Part shown: piece by piece, positions 50,752 to 63,128 of the stretch
Layout: every line of letters begins with the position of its first letter
Numbering within the stretch: the stretch's first letter is position 1
NCBI RefSeq assembly: GCF_000189635.1
Contig: NW_002476155.1
Coordinates: 372,001 to 436,000 of the forward strand
Direction of reading: 5' to 3'
Length of the DNA stretch: 64,000 nt
Source of the DNA: Tetrahymena thermophila SB210
Lineage: Eukaryota; Ciliophora; Oligohymenophorea; Hymenostomatida; Tetrahymenidae
Translations under genes and position numbers: made by a program
The notes under the pieces: generated by a model
What the model was told of the DNA's origin: nothing
Databases searched by the model: none
What the model saw: only the letters and a program-made list of their open reading frames with translations

Positions 50752-53700
50752 ATGAGTGAGCTCGATTAGTGTTAGCAAAAGATAGATAGATTTTTACAAA
50801 ACAATAACTTTAAACAAGCAATTAATTATGTTACCTCCTTGAAATAATCAGGTATGAGCCCTGAAAATGTATCCTATCTGCAAGTTTATATTTCTAAAAA
50901 AATGAATCAATAACTTAATAAAAATATCTAAGAACCTAAAAAAAAACTTTCTTTAAAAACAGAGTCTAATCAAGATGCTTTTTCTCCTAGGTATTTATAA
51001 AACAAATCTACAAAATTTGAAAGCTAATCACAATTATTTCAATCTGAATCAAGAAATCCTCCTTCAGTTAAAAGATAAAATAATTATCCAAAACTAGATA
51101 ATAACTGCTTCTCAAGTACGCTTTCTAAATTTGATGATCTCAACAGTCAAATGACTAAAAGGTAATCAATAAAGGAGGGTAATTAAAAGCAGCTAATGGA
51201 TAGTTTAAAAGTTAATAAGAGTGTTGTCAAGCTCCCTTCGTTGAATAGCTTAGAAAATGAAAAATATAACTAGTTAAAGCAAATTGTAAAGGAGAGTTTG
51301 AAAGACCTTAATGGAAAAATAAATCAGAAATATTTTAAATCTAATGCATTACTGGATTAAGCAAATTTCTATAATAAATAAAAGGAATTTGATAAAGCGA
51401 TAGAATACTATGATTAAGCCATGGAAGTAGATACTAATAATATAAACATTCTTGTTGGGAAAGGTGATTGCTTAAGAAAATAGGGATAGTATGAAGCAGC
51501 TTTAGAATGCTATGAATATGGAATGAATTTAAATCCTCCTCATAAATATCAATTTAGAATACTCTTTAACAAAGGCAATATTTATAAATGTATGGGCAAG
51601 AACAAAGAAGCTATCGAATGCTATTCAAAAGCTAGTTTACTTGACCCGCAAAATCCTAATACTTATTTTAACAAAGCACTAGCATTTTATAGTCTAGGTG
51701 AACTGGATGAAGTTATTGATAATTATTCCAGGGTTGTAAAATAAAACCCTAGGGATTAGCATGCACTGCTTAACAAAGGTAAAAAATATATTTTATTTAT
51801 TTTATTAAGAAAATTTCTTATTTAATTTATTTAAGAAGAGCGTAAAATAATTTTTTCACATAAGTTTTTTTTATTTTAAATAAATCAATATTTTTATGGC
51901 TAAAAACAACTTTGCAAAGGTTTTAAGTTACATCTCATTTCCTTTTAAATTTAAGAAAAAGTTATTAGTAAATTTGATTTAATTATTCCAAAAAAATAAT
52001 TTGATGTAATCATTCTTTATTATTTCTAAATTTATTAATTTTCATACATTGAAAAGCTATTTACAGTCAATTACTCATTTTATAAAAATCTCAATTCAAA
52101 CTTTAGAAATAACTATTTTATAATGCTAAATAGGAATGGCACTGAGAGAAATAGGAGAGTTCGGTCCAGCAGTAGAATGTTTTGTAAAAGCCTCAGAAAT
52201 GAAAGCAAGAAATGCGAGACAGTACTTAAATAAAGGTAACGCTTTGTTTCAAATTGATAAGCTTGAAGATGCTCTCATTTGCTACAAAAAGGCTATAATG
52301 ATAGAAAATAATTTTTATGAAGCATTCTTAAATATGGGAGTTGTTTTAAATGAGCTAGGGAGAACTGTAGAAGAAATTGAATGTTACAAAAAAGTGTTAG
52401 AGCTTAAGCCAGATGATGTAAAAGCCTTATATAATCAGGCAGTTGCATTAAGAGAATTAGGAGAAGTAGAAGAAAGTGCTAAATAATTTGATAAAGTAAT
52501 AAAAATTAACCCTAAAATGGTAAATGCCTATATAAATAAAGGTTTAAGCTAATACATACTTGGATAATTTAAGGAAAGCTATGATAGCTATAAAGAAGCC
52601 CTTAAGATTGATAACAATTCTATTGAATCTTATATCAATATGAGCTAGTGCCTCCGCTAAATGAAAAAAAGTAATAAAGCACTCAAGCTTTTGATGAAAG
52701 CTCTTAAAATTTCTCCTAATAACTTCGAGCTATATTTTTAGATTGGAGAAATTTATAAATAAATTTTAAATATAAAAAAAGCTCTAGAATATTATAGTTA
52801 TTCTATATAATTAAATCCAATATATTCAGAGGCCATCTTTTAGAAAGGCGTCTGTCTTTCAATTATTAATGAACTTGAATCAGCTAATAAATGTTTTGAT
52901 CTTTGTATAAAATTCAATCCAAGCAACCCAAAACCACATATTAATAAAGGTTAAATTTATGAAGTTCAAGGAAAGTTGAAATCTGCCCTAAGATAATATG
53001 ACATGGCTGTAACCCTAAAGAATGGACAAGAATCTGATGATTTAGCTTTATTATGTAAGGCTCATGCTTATAGGGAAAGAGTAGGTGAAGAAAGTAAATT
53101 AAATGCAATCGAGATATACAATTTTCTGATTGATAGAAAAAGTAGTAACCCTAATACTAAATTTTATGCCTATTTAGGATATAGCGCTATCATAATTAAG
53201 GAAATAATTGTTAATAATTTATAAGCTCTAGGTAGGTTTTCTCCAATAACTGATTCTTATCAATCGTCACAGGTTTCATCATTAGCATAAATAAGTCAAG
53301 TTTAATTAAATTAATAAACCTAACAAAGTTAGTTTATATAAATAAATTTAAAAACTGAAAATGATACAGATAGAAAATAGTAAAAGCTCATTTAAACTTT
53401 GTCAGGAGCTGAAATAGAAGATGCATACTTTCACCTTTTTTGTCTATTGGCAAGTGAAATAGAAAGAATGACAACTTTTACATCTCCAGATATTTAAAAA
53501 ATTTAAGATGAATAAAAATAAGATTTTACATTAATTCTTCTTTTAAGGTATTTGAACCTTAAAAAGAAGCAGGGAGTAAATTATTTAGGAATGGGGAATG
53601 CAAAACACATTATATACATGGTCTTGTCGTATATTTATATAGGCTTAAAGAAAAGAGAGAGAAAAGAATTCGACGAGTCAATTCTCTATTTCGAATTCCT

Positions 53701-56700
53701 AATGAATTTAGATAAAGATTTAGAGATATTCTGCAGATATCAAAGTTTTATTTCATACCTTTAGAGTAACTATTTTTAAAATAACAAAAAAATTTCATTT
53801 CCTCTCTCAGAGATGATTGCTAAAGGATCAACATCTGAAACTTATGGAATTAGTTTTGATAAGAATCAAATAAACGAACACGAATTATCAGAGGAGGATA
53901 CAACAAAGTAACAGACATAATAACAATAGTAATAATAACAAATTAAATTGAGCAACATAAGCAAATAATTACTTGAGAATTTCGAAAAAGAACTTGTTTG
54001 TAGAAAGATTAAATCTACTGTTTTTAAAACAAATAAAGATTAGTATTACAAATAATTTGCAATTCAAAATATTTTAAATCATAGAAATATCCAAAAAATA
54101 AATTACATGTATTTTGATCATGAAGAAAATATTTACTTTATAGAGCCTAGGTAGAAGTATAATTTAGAGGCTCACCTTCACTAATATATTGTCTCTTTTG
54201 AATAAAGATTAAATATTTTGCTTTAAATATCTTAAGCGGTTTAATATTTACACTCCAACGGAATAGTGCATGGGAATATTAGCATGAAAAATATTTTAAT
54301 AAGAAATAGTGATTTTATCCCTTTATTAACTGGTTTTAGAAATTCAAGAATCATATTAAGCACGTATCACTCTTCATCTTTTTAGAATATTTAGTAGAGT
54401 AATACAAAATAACCAACTTTATTTTTTTCTGCAAATCACAATCCAAATAACTTTACTTCTCCTGATTTGACTATTTCTCTTGCAGAAGATATTTATGCAC
54501 TTGGCTAGGTTTTTGAAAAGATGCTTCTAAAGATAGATCAATAGGACAGAATGATCAACAATTGGTACAAAAAGGGCTTTACTTCTTCATTATCGTTATA
54601 GAAACTTGTAAGGAATATGCTTGAGCACAATAAAGTTTATAAAAGACCTGATATAACGAGAGTAGTGGAAACTTTGTAATTTGAAAGTATAGCTGCTATG
54701 CTCTATAACATATATCAAGGACCGTTTTAATCTTTCGCAGGAATGTAATCAATAACAAGCTCAGCTAGTAAGAATAACTCTTAGGTTTTTAGTTAAATTG
54801 GAGGACTTAATAACCAAAACTTGAAAAACGTAATACATACACATAGTTTATCTGGTAACAATAGTGGAATAGCAACTCCAGCAAATAATAATATTTCTAC
54901 CTTAACTCTTTTATAGTAGTAATAGCAGCAAATTTAGCACCAAAATATTGTAGATAACAACCAATATTCTCATGTACAAACTCCTATAAACTCATTACCT
55001 AATAACTAAAATATTAAACTGAGCAGAAAACAAATAAAAAAGTTAGTTCCATATTAAATTTTTGCCAGTGAATTAGAGGATATAAGACAGTACTATAAGT
55101 AGACTATGTAGCTAAAGGTGATCTCTATGAATGATGTAAATACTATCCTAACTGAAAAAATGGCTAAGGTGCTTAACTTTTAGTATATTTATGTTTAAGA
55201 CCTTTTGAATAGAGATCTTTTCTTAAACTCTTTAAGCGACGTAAATATAAACTTTTTAGTCATAATAATAAAGTAAATCTAAGACTGTTCATCAAACGAT
55301 TAAATCAAATTAATTTAAGAATTTTTAAATTCTATTAAAGAAAGAAACAAGCGTTTGGAAACTGAAAACATCTATTAGTATTCATAAGCTCGCTTGCTTT
55401 ATCGCCTAATAGGTCGAAGCGACCCAGAAAAATATAGATATAAACTAATGTAAAAACTTCAATTCAAAGATGAATATGTAAATATTGCTTCAGTTTTCCT
55501 TTCAGATGGAATTGAATTTATTGAGAATTCTCTAAGAGTTTATCTGTTAGATTCTCTCCCTACTTTGCTTTTTTAATTATCTAAAGCAAATTTAAATAAC
55601 TTCACATTCCCTAGTTCTTACTCAATACAAAAGAAAAAGTTGGCTATTATAGAAATGTTTTTAGAAGTCATATCACCTCTTCAAATTTCCCAAAATGAAA
55701 TTGATAAAATTGCTAAGGATACTGGAAATCACCAAAAATTGCTTCAAATCCTCAAATTCGATGGATACTTGAGAAGCGTAGGAGATGGAGTCTATGAATT
55801 GTTGTTCAAACCACTTAGAGAAATTATTGAAAAAATATTTGTCTATTAAAAAGGAGACAATTCAGTTATAGATTAATCCTCTGCTCCATAAATTTCAGCA
55901 AAAGATTATTACAAGCAAAAAATTAGAGCAATAGTAGAATTAGGTAATTAATTTTAACTCATATTTGTATTTGTTCATTAAAAATTTTTTTACAATAATA
56001 AAGAAAAAGAAATTGAAAAAATCAAAGAGTCAGCTAAAGAATATCTTACAACTAATATTGCTAAAAAATCAGGCATAAATTTGGTAATTGAAGGCAGCGA
56101 AGACAACTTTAATAAAAAATAAGCCAATGCATCATCATATCTAGACAATAAACTTGATAAAAATTTAGGAAGTAAATATATTATTTATATTTAAGTTTTT
56201 AATTTTCAAAAATATAAAAAGTCAATAATAGAAAAAATATAATTACTCATAAAGAAAACTAATCTAGTCCTAATTTATTATCAGAAAAATTATCATCATT
56301 AATAAATATATCTTAATTAGATGAAATATAACCAAATTAAGGCTAGAAGAAAACAGACAAGAAGACTAATTTGAATTTAACTGCTGGAGCTTCGAATTAA
56401 GGCAAAGGATCAAATTCTTAGTTGAATGATATTGATGATAAGGTTTAAAGCAATGAAGTTTAAATTTAGCAAAGCTAAAAGTTAAAGCAGAATGCAGAGT
56501 CTAACGCAAATGAGCAAAATGAACTTTATGTTGCTCCTCCTCGTTCAATAGTTAGTATAGTTGTAGATGAAGCTGATAAACATATAAGATAACTAAAACT
56601 GTATAAATAATAACTAAAAGAGTAAAGCAACGAAGACAGTACTAACAGAGATATGCATTTATCTACAAGAAATACAACAAATAACCAATCAGAAACAGCT

Positions 56701-57579
56701 CTCACCTAGCCAAATACAGATAGAAAAAGTAAAAAGAATTTATCTGACAAAAAAAATCTTAGCCCTACAAAGTCTAATCTGAAAAACGAAGATATACCAT
56801 CATCAATCAATATTTAATAATTTGATGATAAAAAATCTCCTCTTAAATAAAATAATTCTTCATAATAGTCTTAAATGAATCCACAAAATTAATTAAACTA
56901 AAACTAGTAGTTTTAATCATAAAACTAGTATTTAGCTAGTTGTCATGCTGATTTGGTTGAAGAAGAAAATTATAACTAATTTATTAAAAACCATCTATAG
57001 TAAACAATATTTGGAGATTCTCAGCAAGAAGGATAAAATAATTAAAATGCATACAAATAAAGTAATAGTAAAAAACTTTAATTCTCTTTTAACAACCTCC
57101 AAATTGATGGTGATGACGAGGAGGATAGTGATGAAGAACTTGATTAAATATAATCAATAGTAATTAATAATAATTATTAGAAAAACTAATAAAAATTGGC
57201 TAATATTGGTGGTGGAGCTTTGAAAAACTAGCAAATATAGTAATAAAGCAATAAAGAAAAGAAGAATTTAGTGGTTGAGTAAATTAAGATGAAAAAATTA
57301 AACTTTAGTGGTATTAGTTCAGGAGAAAGTATGACACAGCTTCATAATAAATCAAATTCCAGTGCAATTTAAAATTCCAGTCCAAATGCTGATGATAATA
57401 AGATTCAGAAAGAGGATGAAGAAGTTAATCTAGAAGGTAAAAATGATTAAAGAGAAATTAAAAAACAATTTAAAAGCCAGAATGGAAATTTAAATCCTAA
57501 AGTATCATTAATGGAAAATGTCTTTTCTGTCGATTTCACTGATTTAAAAACATTATATGAAAAATCAATAAATTTATGA
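50752..57579 (+). CDS. TPR-repeat protein with kinase-like (pseudokinase) domain, 2120 aa
   Basis: Four exons (50752-51778, 52134-55943, 56004-56171, 56222-57579) sum to 2121 codons. The Ser/Asn-rich N-terminus is followed by about a dozen tetratricopeptide repeats (roughly 193-790), for example EAIECYSKASLLDPQNPNTY and EEIECYKKVLELKPDDVKAL, which should form a superhelical protein-binding surface. Near 950-1180 lies a kinase fold: INYMYFDHEENIYFIEP (hinge side), then AVQYLHSNGIVHGNISMKN where HRD is HGN (1055-1057), and LLTGF where DFG should be (1075-1077). Later pieces SPDLTISLAEDIYALGQVF and RPDITRVVETL fit helices F and I. Loss of both catalytic Asp residues marks a pseudokinase. A helical region (about 1480-1620) and a long acidic, Gln-rich tail follow. 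Likely a scaffold. Confidence 0.88.
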
Positions 57580-58624
57580 TTTTAACTAACTTAAAATCAT
57601 TTTAACAACAATACCATTGATTAAATTGAAAATTAATTAAATTAAATTGATTAATTAAGCATAACACGAGCTATTCTCAGTTTAAACTTAATTTATTATC
57701 AATAATAATTAAAAAATTTAGATTATAAAGGAGTTTAAATTAGAAAATTCATTTTTGAAAAAAAAAAAATTCTTGAAAAGTGAAAAATATCAAACAAACA
57801 TCACAATCAAGAAAAATAATTTTGAATATATTATGAAATTCTCTCTATTTTCCTAATTTATTTTTAGTATATTTGTAAATTAAATCTAAAAATACAGTTA
57901 AACCTTAATTTTTGTTCACCTTAATAATAATATGAATACTCACTTATAGTTGGCAAATATTTTAAACATTTATTTGAAAAGTATTCATTATAAACCTTGA
58001 AAATGTTGGCATCTATGTATGTAATTGATTACAGATGTTGGATCATATGGTGACCACTTTATACAATTTTTACTGTATCAATAAATTGATTTTTTAAAGC
58101 TTTAATTTATTCTTTAACATTTTTTGATTTCATAAGTTATCTTATTTTCAAAAAAATAAGATACATTCTAAACACTTAAAAAATTTTATTTAAGATTTTT
58201 TTTGAAAATAAAAAATCAATTAAAGAAGGGATTTACTTGACAACCAAACACTTAAAAATTAATAAATAGAATTATTAAGTTTGGTGTTTTTAAATTAAAT
58301 TTTGCTTATTTTATCATTAAATATTATTTTTTTAATTATTTTAATTAAAAATTAAAATAAAATGCTAAATAAATGCGTTTAATGAATTTATTTATAACTT
58401 TGAATATATAAACACCCTTCAATAAATAAATCTAATCTTAATCATTTAAAGTGGTGCACAAATTTTTTGACAAAAATATTGAATAATAGAGTAATTTAAC
58501 AAATGCGAATAAAATATTAAATTCTATTTGTAAATTTACAATTAATACATTATGTTATTACTTACTTAATTATAAAGAATTATTAATAATTTTTAATATA
58601 TTTTAATATTTTTTAAGAAACCAA
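57580..58624. other. Convergent intergenic region
   Basis: Between the 3' ends of the TPR-pseudokinase gene (+) and the last gene (-). Mostly AT-rich, with one compositionally richer island at about 58000-58080 (see separate entry). Confidence 0.55.
58000..58080. other. Structured, less AT-rich island; possible non-coding RNA or 3' element
   Basis: Stands out from its surroundings by higher G+C. It contains TGTAAT-TG-ATTACA (58019-58032), a perfect 6-bp hairpin, inside a longer imperfect pairing of GGCATCT (58008-58014) with AGATGTT (58033-58039), then GGTGACC. Neither strand gives a convincing protein. It could be a small RNA gene or part of a 3' UTR. Low confidence. Confidence 0.3.
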
Positions 58625-61600
58625 TCAATATTTTTTATAGAAAGAATCATCTTGATCAACATGCCTGCTGGATACAGACTAAAAATCTGGATTATTTGAT
58701 TTGTTTCTTAATTAATAATTATTATGAATTTGAGAATTACTCATCATCAACACTCTTTATGATGCAGATGAAGAAGAAGTATTTCCAAACAAATTACTGT
58801 TTCCTCCTTATATTGGATTTTCACCTGTACTAGATCCTCTTCCGAACTTTTAAAGGAAATTTATTGTTTTTGCACTTAGTCTGTAACCAAGATTAGAAGG
58901 TTATTTTGAGTTAGAAAAAGATGTATTATGGTTTGACTGAGTGTTGTAGTTAGAAAAGCTTTTGTTTAATCCTGCTCTGTATGTACTACCAGAATTTACT
59001 GTATTGATATTTTATTGACTAGCATCTAGATATTCTTAATTATTATGCAGAGGTGGACGATAAAAATGATGAAAACTATTATTTAAATTATTAGTACTGT
59101 TACTACTTCTAGAATCAATTTATTGTTACTATACGAAAATGTTTTCTTATTGCTAATGGAATTAATTTAATCTGGGGTTATGCTTCTATGAAGTCATCGA
59201 ATACTCCTAGTATTAATATGGTTTTTGTAATTATAGATTAATTAAACTGCTTGTTGAGGAAGAGTTATTATTTCCTGTACGTGATGTATTAGAGATCATT
59301 GGGTTTGTGATTTAGGTAGGTTGTAGCTAAATAGGTGGTTAGCTGGTTGAATCCTCTGTTAATATTTGCATGTTTGATTAACTATCATTCTTCTTCATAA
59401 AAAGATTTTATTATTACTAGAATAAAATTTGGCTTTGATTTTCTCTGTGGAAACCAAATTATTAAGCACCAAAAGTATTAGGGTTATTGCTATTGTTTTT
59501 TTTACTATTACTACCATTTGTTAGTATACCTTGTTTAGTTTTGTTTCCTCCTGCACTGCTAAAGAAAGGCTTATGTTTAGCTTCTTGTAGTATAGATTAA
59601 GACAGATTAGAATTTAAAGGTGATGGTAAAGGAGTCTCAAAGTTTGAATTTTATTGTATAGATGGTTATTGCATTGTTTGTATATTTAAAGTAGATTCAC
59701 TTTAATTATGGTTTTAAGATAACTCACTGAGTGTTTGTTGGTTATTATTGGGCTTTTAAGTTTCGCTTTGAATGTTTGTTTGAGAAAGGTTGTGAGCTTT
59801 TTTCTTTGATAAATTTGTATTAGGCGATAAAGTTGTTGGAGTGTTTGAGCGGTTAACATTACTAGTGTTGAATTAGGAGAAATTTAATTAAGAGTTATTG
59901 CAAACAGAGTTATAGGCAAGATATTTAAGAGTATAAATTTTAAGTCTTCTCTGATATGAATCTTGGAAGTGCTTCAATAGATAAAATGCACTTGAAAATC
60001 TTGTATCAATGTGTTTAGTGTTTATTTCTTCAATTTACTAGCAAGCAACAGATGCAATTCTCTTTTACAAGACAAAATCTATCCACTTAATAAAGCTCCT
60101 CTTAACCTATTACTATCTTGTTTCTCTCTTTTCTAAATAGTTTGCAAAGAGAGCAGTAGCTAGACATTTAGATTTTGCTTTCTTTTCTATCGTTAAATCT
60201 TCAAGTCTCTTTTATAAATATATAAAGTAAATTATAAAATATTATATTTCAAATTTAAAATTAATTACTGTTTCAATTTCTATTATTTCTTCCCTCTTCA
60301 TACCAAGCTCGTTCATTATATTTGTAGATTGAACTTTATTTTTTTCCAGCTCAATTTTGTATTACATGAGTTATTTTTCTAAATCAATGACCTAATTATT
60401 TAGCAAGCATAAGTTAATAAAATTAAAAATAAATAATTCTAATTAGTAAATCAATTAATTACTTTTTCAGAGCTTTGATCTTTCTCAGTTATCAATCTTT
60501 CATAATTTTGTTGTTTCCATAATGAAAAATACTTCAATATGTTTGATTTTAAGTGCCTTTCTCTAATATTCCTACAATTATTCAAGTGCAACTTTTCTTT
60601 TTAAACACTTTCTTTTAATCTACTTTTTATATACTTGCAGAGTTTTATGATTTTCTGCTGAACTGAGTCATTCATCTAAAAATCTGAAACTGTTTCACAT
60701 GCTAAAACTGTTTTAAGGTAAAATTCAAATTAATAAAATAAAAATTTAAAGATATTGTTGTACGATAATTTTTAGACTAATCCATATTTAAATTGAGCAA
60801 AACTGTTTACACTGACTACTTTTCGCGAGCAGATAGGTTTGTTGATAATATAGGGTAATTTAAAATTTCGCTTCCATTTTCAAATGAGCTTTCTTTATTA
60901 ATAATTTGATTAATGTAATATATTTGTTCGTTTTCTAGTTATTAATTTTCAAGTTTTTTCCAAATTGGATTAAGCTAGGTAATTTCTCTAGAATTCATGT
61001 TAATTAAAACGAATTATATTTATCTTAGATTGTTTAAGTGTCTTGTTATTTTTTTATTACTAAAGCAGACATCAATAGTTCGTAAAATATTTCTAAGAGT
61101 GGGATTATCAATTTTATCTATGGCTTCTTGAACTGCTTTAAATACAAGCTTTATAGGTTAAGGTCTGACAAATAATTCAGTTTTTAAGTCATTAAAGATC
61201 TCATGAAGTCTTGTCTGATATAATTTTTGGATCATTTTACTAATGATAATAGCTCTAAATTTTTCAGTTCTTGATTCTTAAGCTTTATTATTTGATAAAT
61301 TGCTAAAGGACTAAGCAAGGATCAATTTATTCCTCTTTTCTAAAAGGTTTTTTATTTTACCCAAAGCCTACTTTTTCATTTCTCTATTACGTATAAAATG
61401 CTAGATATTCTCAAAAGACTCTTTATATTTTCTAAGATTAACATTTCTAATTAATTTAGCCAAAAAAAGCACCTTCACTTTTTAAATAGTTTCATTTTTG
61501 TTCATTTAAAATGCAAATTTATTTTTCTTCATGCTTTCTAGAGCATAACATTTACTTTTTTTATTCAAATTTTTGATCAAGCAAACAAATTTTCCTAATT

Positions 61601-63128
61601 TAACCTTTAATTCTTGCCATCTTTTAAAGTTCTACAATAAAAGCTTGAATCCTTCTTATTTATTTACTCTTTATAATTTATCAAATATCAAATTGAGTCT
61701 TTATGATCCTTCTATAAAACTACCTTCAATTTATTTCTGTATTTTAATATAAAAAAATTTTAATTTAGTACTTAAAATAATTAATGAATGAATAAATAAT
61801 ACCTTTAACTGTTTGCAATAGTGCCATTTATAAAAAGCTATTTGAACTTTTTACTTCAAAATTGAATCAGGAATCAATAAAACTCTGGAAAGTTTTAATT
61901 TTAACTTCTCTTGCTTAAGAATTTACTAAGATTGATTTTATCTAGCAGAATTCATTATTTAGAAGAAAGCATTAGATTTATTTTTATGTTTACAGGATTC
62001 CATTAAGGTAGAAAGCCTCCAAAAATATAAATTCTTTCTTTACTAGTTAACAAAAACATTAATGTCGGTAATAATTTCCAAGATGTTTAATTTGTTATTT
62101 TCCTCAAAAACTTCCTTCAGTGTATTTGATAGACTTGATTCAACTAAATTCTTGAATTTGCGTTTATTGAACATTCTCAAACGTGTAATTAAGTCTCCTA
62201 ATTTTTCAACTAACTCTTCGAAACATTTGCTGAGCACATTCAAAGCTAAAGTAATATTAGGCTCTTTATCTTTTAAAGCTTCTAAAAACATATGTTGCAT
62301 CCTACTAACATTACTCAAATGTAGTTCAATCATATTTTAAAGAGTCTTTTCTGACATTTTAGTTAAGCACAAGTCATTTAATTCACATCCTATTCTTCTA
62401 ATAAATTCTACCATCTCACGCATGACATTAGATGGTTAAATAGGAGTATCTCCTATTGATGATTTTCTGGAAATATTGTAATTAGAGCCTTAGGCCATCA
62501 TAAGTGCAGATTAATTAGTATTGTCTATATGTATAGACCTAGTAGTTGGTTCAAAGTAATCATAATGCTGCATTTGATCGTTAACTTTAGAATTATTCTA
62601 TATGTAACTATTATTGCTCAGATTGCTCATATTTTGAAAATGATTCTTTTTTTCACTTTTTTTTCTAGGATAATTTTGGTTATCAAAATTATCATTATTT
62701 AAATTACTCATTTCATTTTAAGAAATGTTTTTCAGCATTTATCTTTTTTTGTTGCTTCCATAAAATCCTCCCGAATTATTTGCAAGCTCATTGAATGACA
62801 ATTCTTCATTGCAAAATTCATTTTCTTTACCAAAAAATGCTGTTCCATGATCTAAAGATTTATTTTTCTCCCTTCTTTTCTACACTTGTGAAGGAGATGT
62901 GGAATTATCGTTAAAATATACTTACTACTGTGTCTACTTAGAAAAGTAATTTAAATTTTAATTATGTTTTCCTCCTGAATTAAGTAAGACACTATTATTA
63001 TTACTCTAGTTAGATATAGTTTTTGGAGTCTTAGGGAAACAAATGCTTTTGAGCCTTTCTATGTCTCCTAGCTATTCTTGCCTAAACTATATATACTATG
63101 GTTTACTTGCATTCTTAGATGCACTCAT
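58625..63128 (-). CDS. Large helical protein with Ser/Asn/Gln-rich tail, possibly Sfi1-like, 1416 aa
   Basis: Five exons (61803-63128, 60764-61736, 60463-60707, 60269-60391, 58625-60208) sum to 1417 codons, with matching phases at each junction. ATG at 63128 (MSASKNASKPQYIQFRQ). Residues about 250-440 are helical and free of low complexity (MVEFIRRIGCELNDLCLTK, MFLEALKDKEPNITLALNVL). From about 420 to 1000 come long basic helices with recurring aromatic-Trp sites: AFYKWHYCKQL, LLQNFKRWQELK, LKYFSLWKQQNYERL, SFIKWIDFVLQKR. F-x-x-W at helix ends is the style of Sfi1 centrin-binding repeats, but the spacing here is irregular. Coiled coil near exon 4 (KQLMQYKIELEKN). The last ~450 residues are Ser/Asn/Gln-rich. 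The acceptor at 60707 could be 60701, six bases away. Confidence 0.82.

Noticed and set aside
62062-62340. 92-codon frame on the plus strand
   Set aside because: Antisense to the helical N-terminal region of the 58625-63128 gene, whose reading frame is much longer and splice-consistent.
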